DNA of 12,638 nt. Source: Collinsella sp. Lineage in GTDB: Bacteria > Actinomycetota > Coriobacteriia > Coriobacteriales > Coriobacteriaceae. Location: positions 1 to 12,638 of the forward strand of contig JAUMNV010000116.1 of the NCBI GenBank assembly GCA_031295725.1. Reading direction: 5' to 3'. The position numbers and the translations under genes are program-made. Below, piece by piece: positions 1-6,322 of the stretch (its first letter is position 1; each line of letters opens with the position of its first letter). Under the pieces are notes generated by a model that saw nothing but the letters and a program-made list of their open reading frames with translations, was not told the DNA's origin and did no database searches.

Positions 1-1
1 G

Positions 2-310
2 TACGTGTTCTCTGCCGAGGCCTTCGATAAGTGGGTCGAAGGACTCTTCGCGGGTCGTGAGGGCCACGAGGGTTTTAACCCGCGTGACATCAACGACCAG
101 AAGCTCATGAGGGCGATCAACAAGCGCACCACGTCGATGGATGTGGACAGCGCGGGTCGTATCGGTCTTTCCGAGTCTCTCCGCAAGCAGGCGAACCTCG
201 ACCGCGAGGTCACGGTTGTGGGCAACTACGACCACCTTGAGGTTTGGGACCGCGCTACGGCCGATGAGGACGATGACGACGAGGCCCTGCTGGACCTCTT
301 CTTCTCGTAA
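2..310 (+). CDS. mraZ: MraZ transcriptional regulator, 5' end cut off by the window
   Basis: MraZ is a DNA-binding protein of the SpoVT/AbrB-like fold that usually sits first in the dcw cluster and regulates that cluster's promoter. The frame is open from the first bases (Tyr-Val-Phe...), so the start lies upstream; the GTG at 5 is an internal Val. About 102 of the usual 140-150 residues are visible. The first visible stretch (VFSAEAFDKWVE) aligns with the end of the first AbrB-like repeat, and the second repeat follows with the family hallmark D-x-AGRI-x-L, then VVGNYDHLEVWD. The C-terminus is very acidic (an eight-residue Asp/Glu-rich run just before ALLDLFFS). The stop is 20 nt before rsmH, as expected for co-transcription. 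Its binding sites would lie upstream of the window. The family call is from recognisable sequence, and position beside rsmH supports it. Confidence 0.93.
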   Translation, partial: YVFSAEAFDKWVEGLFAGREGHEGFNPRDINDQKLMRAINKRTTSMDVDSAGRIGLSESLRKQANLDREVTVVGNYDHLEVWDRATADEDDDDEALLDLFFS

Positions 311-330
311 GGGCAAGGCACGAGTAACGG

Positions 331-1296
331 ATGGAGCGTGGGATCTTGACACAAGAATATCGGCATGAACCTGTCATGCTCGGCGAAGTGCTTGAGTCGC
401 TGCAGCTAAAGAGCGGCTCCGTCGTCTGCGACTGCACCCTTGGCGGTGCCGGCCATTCGGTAAAGATGGCCGCGCAGGTGGGGGAGACCGGCCTTTTGCT
501 CGGCGTCGATCAGGACGACATGGCCCTCGAGGCCGCTGGCGCCCGTCTGGACCGCGAGGTTCCCGGCGTACCACACCAGCTGCTGAAGGGCAACTTCGGC
601 GACTTGGACGAGCTGCTTTGCTCGGCCGAGGTGCCCGGGGTCGATGGCTTCCTGTTCGACTTGGGCGTTTCGTCGCCGCAACTCGATATCCCTGGCAGGG
701 GCTTTTCGTACAACGAGGACGCCCCATTGGACATGCGGATGGATCCGGGTAACAACACCTTAAACGCAGCTGAGGTCATCAACACCTATAACGAACACGA
801 CCTCGCCCGGATTCTACGCGTCTACGGCGAAGAGAAGTTTGCCTCGCAGATCGCACGTGAGATCGTGCGCCGCCGCGAGCATGAGCCGATCGAAACCACC
901 GGCCAGTTTGTCGATATCATCAAGGCTGGTATCCCCGCTGCCGCTCGCCGGCATGGCGGACACCCAGCCAAGAAAAGTTTCCAGGCCATTCGCATCGAGG
1001 TCAATCACGAACTCGATGTGCTCGAGCGAGGGCTTGACGCCGCCACAAGGTGGCTCAACCCGGGCGGACGCATCTGCGTCATCTCGTATCATTCGCTCGA
1101 GGACCGTATCGTAAAGAACCACTTTAAGGAGATGAGCCAGGGGTGCACGTGTCCGCCGGAGATTCCGGTGTGCGTGTGCGGCAACGTGCCGATACTCAAG
1201 GTCATCACCCGCAAACCCCTGGTTGCCCAACCCGATGAGGTTGCGCGCAACCCTCGGGCGAGATCAGCCAAGATCCGCGTGGCACAGCGTCTGTAG
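331..1296 (+). CDS. rsmH: RsmH (MraW), 16S rRNA (cytosine-1402 N4) methyltransferase
   Basis: This SAM-dependent enzyme N4-methylates C1402 of 16S rRNA in the decoding centre. From the ATG at 331 it has 321 residues, close to the usual 310-320. Visible motifs are the SAM-binding loop DCTLGGAGHS (34-43), DLGVSSPQLD (110-119), PLDMRMDP (132-139), the FQAIRIEVN block (217-225), ISYHSLEDRIVK (251-262) and the C-terminal NPRARSAKIRVA. A cysteine pattern CxC-x6-CxC (Cys272, 274, 281, 283) is present, as in many Gram-positive homologues; the E. coli protein lacks it. The start is uncertain. A TTG at 346 has GGAG at 333-336 with 9-nt spacing and would give MTQEYRHEPV, which matches the usual family N-terminus better than the ATG does. 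The gene follows mraZ by 20 nt. Confidence 0.97.
   Translation: MERGILTQEYRHEPVMLGEVLESLQLKSGSVVCDCTLGGAGHSVKMAAQVGETGLLLGVDQDDMALEAAGARLDREVPGVPHQLLKGNFGDLDELLCSAEVPGVDGFLFDLGVSSPQLDIPGRGFSYNEDAPLDMRMDPGNNTLNAAEVINTYNEHDLARILRVYGEEKFASQIAREIVRRREHEPIETTGQFVDIIKAGIPAAARRHGGHPAKKSFQAIRIEVNHELDVLERGLDAATRWLNPGGRICVISYHSLEDRIVKNHFKEMSQGCTCPPEIPVCVCGNVPILKVITRKPLVAQPDEVARNPRARSAKIRVAQRL
333..336 (+). promoter_or_regulatory. Candidate ribosome binding site for an alternative TTG start of rsmH
   Basis: GGAG lies 9 nt before an in-frame TTG at 346. The upstream ATG at 331 has only a weak AAGG 12 nt before it. If this site is used, RsmH is five residues shorter and begins like typical family members. 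This is inferred from spacing and family length only. Confidence 0.4.
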
Positions 1297-1386
1297 ACGC
1301 GACCGCGCGATATTGGACCTCCCGCTCGTACCACAAACGAAGCTTAAACACACTACCAACGTACTCGGGATGGGAGGCGGCATATC

Positions 1387-1857
1387 ATGGGCTACAACAC
1401 CTCAAACGCAGCACTCGCCTATGATATGAACGCCATGCCCGCCTATCGTGAGGCACCGCAGGCTCCCGCTGCTCCCCGCGAGCAGCGCACGCCGCGCTTT
1501 GATGTCTACACGGGCGCGGGCCGTCAGGCAAACCAGGCGGTAAGCCCGGTTTTCATGAGCGTTCTTAAAACGTTTTGCATCATTGCGGCCATCTTCATGA
1601 CGATCGGTGTCGCCCGTGTGGCGCTCGCCGGCGTTACGGCTCAGGTGCTCAACAGCAACGCCGCGCTTACCAACACGCTCGAGAAGGCGACCGACGAAAG
1701 CTCCGACCTGGAGGTCATGCATTCGGTCTATGGTGCCGACACGCGCATTCGCGACCTTGCGGGCGCTTATGGCATGGTGGAGCCCAGCGAGAGCGTTACA
1801 CTTGATTTTTCGCAGGATGCAGCCGCGGGCGCTAGCTCGACCGCGACCGCTCAGTAA
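1387..1857 (+). CDS. ftsL: FtsL-like septal bitopic membrane protein
   Basis: A small (156 aa) single-pass membrane protein in the canonical ftsL position between rsmH and the division PBP. Residues 1-50 are a cytoplasmic tail rich in Ala, Pro and Arg. Residues about 54-82 form one hydrophobic helix (VLKTFCIIAAIFMTIGVA core). Residues about 84-128 are a short polar, heptad-like stretch that could be a coiled coil. The end of that stretch, RIRDLAGAYGMVEPSESV (120-137), resembles the LGM-x-xP motif that closes the extracytoplasmic domain of FtsL/DivIC proteins. In known divisomes FtsL pairs with a DivIC/FtsB partner and activates FtsW-FtsI. A good Shine-Dalgarno, GGGAGG at 1372-1377, lies 9 nt before the ATG. 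The gene follows rsmH after 90 nt and precedes ftsI by 17 nt. Sequence similarity in this family is weak, so the call rests on topology, the terminal motif and position. Confidence 0.8.
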   Translation: MGYNTSNAALAYDMNAMPAYREAPQAPAAPREQRTPRFDVYTGAGRQANQAVSPVFMSVLKTFCIIAAIFMTIGVARVALAGVTAQVLNSNAALTNTLEKATDESSDLEVMHSVYGADTRIRDLAGAYGMVEPSESVTLDFSQDAAAGASSTATAQ

Positions 1858-1874
1858 CAAGACGGTAGCTGAGT

Positions 1875-3740
1875 ATGACAAATGACTATCGCCGCGGCTC
1901 CGACGGGGGTCGCGGTTCTGGACGTCCCTCATCGCGGGGACGTTCTGGTTATCAAGGAACGGGTCGGCCATCTTACAACGCGAGGCCGTCCTATGGCAAC
2001 GACCCCGCGTCGCGTCTCCGTGGCTCGAGTGGTCCTCAGATGCATAACACCAGACCGCGCAAGAGCTCGTCGACCGAATGGCTCACGGGCACGCCGCTGC
2101 CCCGTCGCAAAGCCGTCATGGGCTTCATCGGGTTTGGCTTGGGTTTGGGCGTCCTTCGCCTTGCCGACTATCAAATCGTGGAAGCCGATAAGTTGCGCGA
2201 CCGCGCCGATGCACGTCGCTTGCTCGCGCAGACGCTATATGCCAAGCGCGGTACCATCTACGACCGTAACGGCAACGTGCTGACGTCGTCGGTCGAATGC
2301 CGCAACATCGCCGTGAATCCTCAGCTTATCGAGGACGTTGACAAGACGGTATCGGCGCTGGTCAAAGCTACGGGAATCGATAAAAAGACCTGTCGCGAGC
2401 TCGTTGAGTCGGATGGCACCTGGGTGTATATCAAACGCCAGGTGGACGAGGATGATGTCGCGGCGCTGGAGAAGAAGAACCTGCCAGGCGTGCTCTTTGA
2501 GCAGGCCATGAAGCGCGTGTACCCCTACGGCAACCTGGCATCGCAGGTGCTTGGCGTGGTAAACGTGGACAACGACGGTCTGACGGGCCTCGAAAAACAG
2601 TACAACAAGCTTTTGACCGGAACCAACGGTTCGCTGGTGCGCGAGCGGGCGAGGGACGGTAGCTATATCGCGGGCGGCGCCTATAAAAAGGTGGCGGCGG
2701 TTGACGGCGTGGATATCGTGACGACACTCGATGTCAATATCCAGCGCGCCGCCGAGGACGCCCTGGCCGAGGCGGTCGAAAAGACCAAGGCCAAGAACGG
2801 CTCGGCCCTGGTCACCGATCCCACGACGGGCGAGATTCTGGCGGCATGCTCGTATCCGACATATGACCAGGCCGATCTGGAAAACGCCAAGACCGAGGAC
2901 ATGAACTTGCGCCTGGTTACCGATGCCTATGAGCCCGGCTCGGTCTTTAAGACGCTCGTGGCCGGTGCCGGCTTCGACTTGGGCGCCGTGCGTTCGAGCA
3001 CGTCGTTTGAGGTGCCGGCGAGCATTAAGGTTGGCGATGACACCGTTACCGACGCCGATAAGCGCGACTACACCATGACCATGGACGTGCGCGAGATGAT
3101 GCGTCGTTCGTCCAATGTGGGCTTTGTCCTGGTGGGACGCAAGATCGGTGCCGATGATTTTGCCACCTATGTGGACAAGTGGGGTATCGGCCATAGCTCC
3201 GGTGTCGATTTTCCGGGTGAGAGTCTGGGCATCGTCAAGGAGCGCGACCAGTACGACGGCGCCACGCTGGGCTCGATGAGCTTTGGCCAGGCGCTGTCCG
3301 TCTCGCCGATTGAGGTCGCACGTGCCGTGGGCGGCATCGCGAACGGCGGCGTGATGATGACCCCGCACTTCTATAAGTCCAGCAAGGGCGATGAGAAGGA
3401 CTGGGGCGAAGGCGAGCGTGCGATTTCGGAGGACGCTGCCGCCCAGGTGACATCGTGCATGCAGACGGTCGTGTCCGAAGGCACGGGCGTTGGCGGTGCG
3501 GTCGATGGCTATGACGTGGCGGGCAAGACCGGTACGGCCGAGCGTGCTGACGAGAACGGCGGTTACCTCAAGGAGAACTACATGTCGTCCTTTATGGGCT
3601 TTGCGCCGGCACAATCGCCCAAGGTGCTGTGCTATATCACACTCGATGGAACGCCGAGCGGCTCGGATGCCGCCGCGGTGCCATTCCAGTCCATTATGGC
3701 CAACGCGCTCGACGTGCTGGGTATCCCGCACACGAAGTAG
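1875..3740 (+). CDS. ftsI: FtsI-type class B penicillin-binding protein (septal transpeptidase)
   Basis: This D,D-transpeptidase (621 aa) crosslinks septal peptidoglycan outside the membrane and is expected to work with FtsW. The N-terminal cytoplasmic tail (1-78) is unusually long and rich in Arg, Gly and Ser. One membrane helix follows at about 80-98. The PBP dimerisation domain starts with KRGTIYDRNGNVL (124-136). The transpeptidase domain has the three penicillin-binding motifs: SVFK (nucleophile Ser356, Lys359), SSN (412-414) and KTGTA (551-555). The protein ends about 65 residues after KTGTA, so there are no C-terminal PASTA domains of the kind found in SpoVD-type or some Gram-positive PBPs. 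The ATG at 1875 has only a weak SD (GGTAG at 1864-1868), but it is 17 nt after the ftsL-like stop. An internal ATG at 2040 (Met56) would remove most of the tail and leave a large gap. The tail shares a motif with FtsW, which supports the longer form. Confidence 0.96.
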   Translation: MTNDYRRGSDGGRGSGRPSSRGRSGYQGTGRPSYNARPSYGNDPASRLRGSSGPQMHNTRPRKSSSTEWLTGTPLPRRKAVMGFIGFGLGLGVLRLADYQIVEADKLRDRADARRLLAQTLYAKRGTIYDRNGNVLTSSVECRNIAVNPQLIEDVDKTVSALVKATGIDKKTCRELVESDGTWVYIKRQVDEDDVAALEKKNLPGVLFEQAMKRVYPYGNLASQVLGVVNVDNDGLTGLEKQYNKLLTGTNGSLVRERARDGSYIAGGAYKKVAAVDGVDIVTTLDVNIQRAAEDALAEAVEKTKAKNGSALVTDPTTGEILAACSYPTYDQADLENAKTEDMNLRLVTDAYEPGSVFKTLVAGAGFDLGAVRSSTSFEVPASIKVGDDTVTDADKRDYTMTMDVREMMRRSSNVGFVLVGRKIGADDFATYVDKWGIGHSSGVDFPGESLGIVKERDQYDGATLGSMSFGQALSVSPIEVARAVGGIANGGVMMTPHFYKSSKGDEKDWGEGERAISEDAAAQVTSCMQTVVSEGTGVGGAVDGYDVAGKTGTAERADENGGYLKENYMSSFMGFAPAQSPKVLCYITLDGTPSGSDAAAVPFQSIMANALDVLGIPHTK

Positions 3741-3793
3741 GGGGTTACAATCTTGAGCGTGGTCTGCCATTTGATCTGAAGGGTGTTCACATG

Positions 3794-3821
3794 CCCTGCA
3801 CCACGCGCGCATGGCACTGGG
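3794..3821. repeat. Imperfect 28-nt palindrome upstream of murF
   Basis: The halves CCCTGCACCACGCG and CGCATGGCACTGGG are inverted copies with 10 of 14 symmetric positions paired, centred on GCGCGC. The element abuts a TACAAT hexamer and lies 44 nt before the murF start. It has the geometry of an operator, but GC-rich DNA makes such partial symmetry fairly common, and no known operator is recognised. Confidence 0.25.
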
Positions 3822-3822
3822 A

Positions 3823-3828
3823 TACAAT
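3823..3828 (+). promoter_or_regulatory. Possible -10 element of an internal promoter for murF
   Basis: TACAAT matches a sigma-70-type -10 hexamer and lies in the 125-nt gap between ftsI and murF, 37 nt before the murF ATG. No good TTGACA-like -35 is seen 16-18 nt upstream and there is no TGn extended -10, so this is weak. A second TACAAT occurs at 3746-3751, also without a clear -35. The gap itself holds no gene or terminator. Confidence 0.25.
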
Positions 3829-3865
3829 ACGCCGATAGCATTATTAGGTTTACAGGGGAGCTGCA

Positions 3866-5290
3866 ATGATAGAGATCGCCGTCAACAACCTCGCGGCCTC
3901 AACGGGGACCCGAACCGTGACGGAAGAAGTCGATCGGGTATGCCGCGGGTGCGTTATCGACTCGCGTCAGGTCGAGGAGGGGACGATCTTTGTCGCCTTC
4001 CCCGGCGAAAAGGTCGACGGCAATGATTTTGCCTCCCGTGCCATCGAGTCGGGTGCCGGTGCCGTCGTGATGACGCGCGAGCCCGATGCCGAGCTGGTTT
4101 CGCTGGCGCAGGACAAGGGATGCGCCATCTTGCTGACTGACGACCCCGTGGAGTTTTTGCTGCGCCTGGCGCACGTATATCGCTTGGAGCTTGGCTGCCT
4201 GGTCGTCGGCATTACCGGTTCGATTGGCAAGACGACGACCAAGGACGTGCTCGCCGCCGTGCTCGCCAAGCGTTATCGCGTCTGGGCCACGAAGGGCAAT
4301 TTCAACAACCTGATCGGCATGCCGCTCACGGTGCTTTCCGCTCCGGCCGATACCGAGGTCCTGGTGCTCGAGATGGGCATGAACCATTTTCATGAGATTG
4401 AGCGCCTGTCCCAGTCTGCCAACCCCAATCTTGCCATCGTGAGCAAGATCGGAACCTCCCACATCGGTATCCTGGGCAGCCGCGAGAACATCGCCCGTGC
4501 CAAGTCCGAGATTGTCCAGGGCATGTGCGCCGCCGGCGACTTCTCGCCGTTGCTGGTTTTGGGCGGCGAGGACGACTTTACGCCGTTCATTCGCGATACG
4601 TTCGCCCAGCCTGCGGGTATTGATGTGATGCTGGCCGGTGTCTCGGACGACGACGAGGTCCGCGCGCGCGACATTCGCGTCGACGACGAGGGCCATCCGG
4701 TCTTTACGCTCGACTTTGGTCAGGGCGACACGGTCGATACCATGTTGGCCATTCCCGGCGTGCAGTCCGTGCCCAATGCCGTCAAGGCCGCCGCGGTCGC
4801 CTATCGTCTGGACGTGACGCCCGAGCAGATCGATGCTGCCTTTAGGGGCCTTACGATCACCGGTCACCGTCAGGAGATCAAGCGCGCCAAGAGCGGAGCA
4901 CGCATCATCGACGACTCCTATAACGCCAGTGCCGAGTCTATGGCTGCCGGCCTCGATTTGCTGTGCTCGCTCATCTGTGACGGTTCGCGCATGGCGATCC
5001 TGGGCGAGATGGGCGAGATGGGCGACGAGGCTCCCCGCATGCATGAGCTCGTGGGCGCCTATGCCGCCGCCAAGAAGCTCGACATGCTCGCGTGCGTCGG
5101 CGGCGAGCTGGCTCAGCTCATGGCCGATGCCGCACGTATGATGGGTATGGATGAGGACCGCATCCAGGTGTTCTCCGATTATCAGCAGGTGCTCGACCGC
5201 ATGGGCGGCGCGCTTGAAAATCATGATGTTGTACTGGTCAAGGGTTCCCGTTTTGTTGAGCTCGACCGCTTTGTGGAAGGTGTGTGCTAG
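3866..5290 (+). CDS. murF: MurF, UDP-MurNAc-tripeptide:D-Ala-D-Ala ligase
   Basis: MurF is the cytoplasmic ATP-dependent ligase that adds D-Ala-D-Ala to UDP-MurNAc-tripeptide, the last nucleotide-linked step before MraY. It has 474 aa, a normal length. The N-terminal substrate domain includes GCVIDSRQVEEGTIFVAFPG (28-47). The Mur ligase central domain has the P-loop GITGSIGKTTTK (115-126) and the KGNFNNLIGMPLT block (143-155) typical of MurF rather than MurC, MurD or MurE. EMGMNHFHEI (169-178) follows. The C-terminal domain has DDSYNASAESM (349-359), LGEMGEMG and VLVKGSR (456-462). A strong SD, GGGGAG at 3855-3860, is 5 nt before the ATG. It opens a tight run in which murF, mraY, murD and ftsW are all in the same reading frame and nearly abut. 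The sequence does not tell whether residue 3 of the peptide is mDAP or a diamine. Confidence 0.97.
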   Translation: MIEIAVNNLAASTGTRTVTEEVDRVCRGCVIDSRQVEEGTIFVAFPGEKVDGNDFASRAIESGAGAVVMTREPDAELVSLAQDKGCAILLTDDPVEFLLRLAHVYRLELGCLVVGITGSIGKTTTKDVLAAVLAKRYRVWATKGNFNNLIGMPLTVLSAPADTEVLVLEMGMNHFHEIERLSQSANPNLAIVSKIGTSHIGILGSRENIARAKSEIVQGMCAAGDFSPLLVLGGEDDFTPFIRDTFAQPAGIDVMLAGVSDDDEVRARDIRVDDEGHPVFTLDFGQGDTVDTMLAIPGVQSVPNAVKAAAVAYRLDVTPEQIDAAFRGLTITGHRQEIKRAKSGARIIDDSYNASAESMAAGLDLLCSLICDGSRMAILGEMGEMGDEAPRMHELVGAYAAAKKLDMLACVGGELAQLMADAARMMGMDEDRIQVFSDYQQVLDRMGGALENHDVVLVKGSRFVELDRFVEGVC

Positions 5291-5293
5291 CCC

Positions 5294-6313
5294 ATGTTCG
5301 GCAATCCCTCGTATCCTACGTATCAGGCCTTTTTGGGACTTGGCATCGCTGCCGCCATTGCGTTGCTGCTTATGCCGTGGTGGATCAAGCTGCTGAAGGT
5401 CGAGGGTATCGGCCAGCAGGTTCGAGCCGACGGCCCCAAGCGTCATTTGATTAAACAGGGTACGCCGACCATGGGCGGCGTCATCATCCTTGTCGCGATC
5501 TCGCTGACCTGCCTGCTGATGGGCAAGCTCACCACCGAGCTCGTGCTCGTGCTGCTTGCCACGCTGGCCACCGGCGTTCTGGGTCTCATCGACGACCTGA
5601 CCTCTGTCACGCATGGTCGCTCGCTCGGCCTGACGCCTCACGCCAAGATGATCGGTCTGACCATCATCTGCGTCACCTTTACCGTGCTCGCCGTCAATTG
5701 GTGCGGCGTCGCCCCCGAGATTCGTTTTCCCGGCGGCCTGACGATTGACCTCGGTGTTCTTTCGACCACCATCTGCGGCCTTTCGTTTCCGTGGCTCTAC
5801 ATTGTATTTTGCTGGCTGATGATCGCTGGTCTTTCCAATGCCGTGAACCTGACCGATGGTCTGGACGGCCTTGCCGGCGGCACTTCCATGATCGCCATGC
5901 TCGCCATGGCCGCCATGGCGTTTTTGCACGGTGACGTGAACCTGTCCATCTTCTGCACGGCGTGCGCCGGTGCCTGCCTGGGCTTTTTGTGGTTCAACTG
6001 CTACCCGGCGAGCATCTTTATGGGCGATACCGGCTCGCTTGCCCTGGGTGCCGCTTTTGCCTGCACCTCCATCATGACCAACACCGAAGTCGTTTCCCTC
6101 ATCATCGGCGGCCTGTTTATCGTCGAGACCCTGTCGGTCATGATCCAGGTTGTCTATTTCCACTTTACGCACAAGCGCGTCTTCCTTATGGCGCCCATTC
6201 ATCATCATTTCGAAAAGAAGGGCTGGGCCGAGACCAAGGTCGTTATCCGTTTTTGGATTATCGCCGCGGCCTTTGGCGCCGTTGGCCTCGCCCTGTTCTT
6301 CCAGTTGGGATAG
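5294..6313 (+). CDS. mraY: MraY, phospho-N-acetylmuramoyl-pentapeptide transferase
   Basis: This integral membrane enzyme transfers phospho-MurNAc-pentapeptide from UDP to undecaprenyl phosphate, making lipid I on the cytoplasmic face. At 339 aa it is slightly shorter than the E. coli protein (360). Hydrophobic segments occur through the whole length, consistent with the roughly ten helices of the family. Signature motifs are KQGTPTMGG (54-62), the aspartate pair LIDD (98-101), NLTDGLDGLAGG (185-196), FMGDTGSL (242-249, Asp245 in the active-site loop) and PIHHHFEKKGW (301-311), the His-rich cytoplasmic loop that separates MraY from WecA/TagO relatives. The ATG is 3 nt after the murF stop. The nearest SD-like string, GGAAGG at 5275-5280, is 13 nt away, so translation is probably coupled to murF. 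Confidence 0.98.
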   Translation: MFGNPSYPTYQAFLGLGIAAAIALLLMPWWIKLLKVEGIGQQVRADGPKRHLIKQGTPTMGGVIILVAISLTCLLMGKLTTELVLVLLATLATGVLGLIDDLTSVTHGRSLGLTPHAKMIGLTIICVTFTVLAVNWCGVAPEIRFPGGLTIDLGVLSTTICGLSFPWLYIVFCWLMIAGLSNAVNLTDGLDGLAGGTSMIAMLAMAAMAFLHGDVNLSIFCTACAGACLGFLWFNCYPASIFMGDTGSLALGAAFACTSIMTNTEVVSLIIGGLFIVETLSVMIQVVYFHFTHKRVFLMAPIHHHFEKKGWAETKVVIRFWIIAAAFGAVGLALFFQLG

Positions 6314-6322
6314 TGGTCTTTC

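Noticed and set aside
1297..1386. Promoter or MraZ-type site in the rsmH-ftsL gap
   Set aside because: Only the SD for the FtsL-like gene is clear; there is no convincing -35/-10 pair and no spaced TGGG(A/G) repeats of the kind MraZ binds.
2235..3866. A 543-codon minus-strand open frame opposite ftsI
   Set aside because: It lies opposite a clear PBP, shows antisense-type composition and has no recognisable domain.
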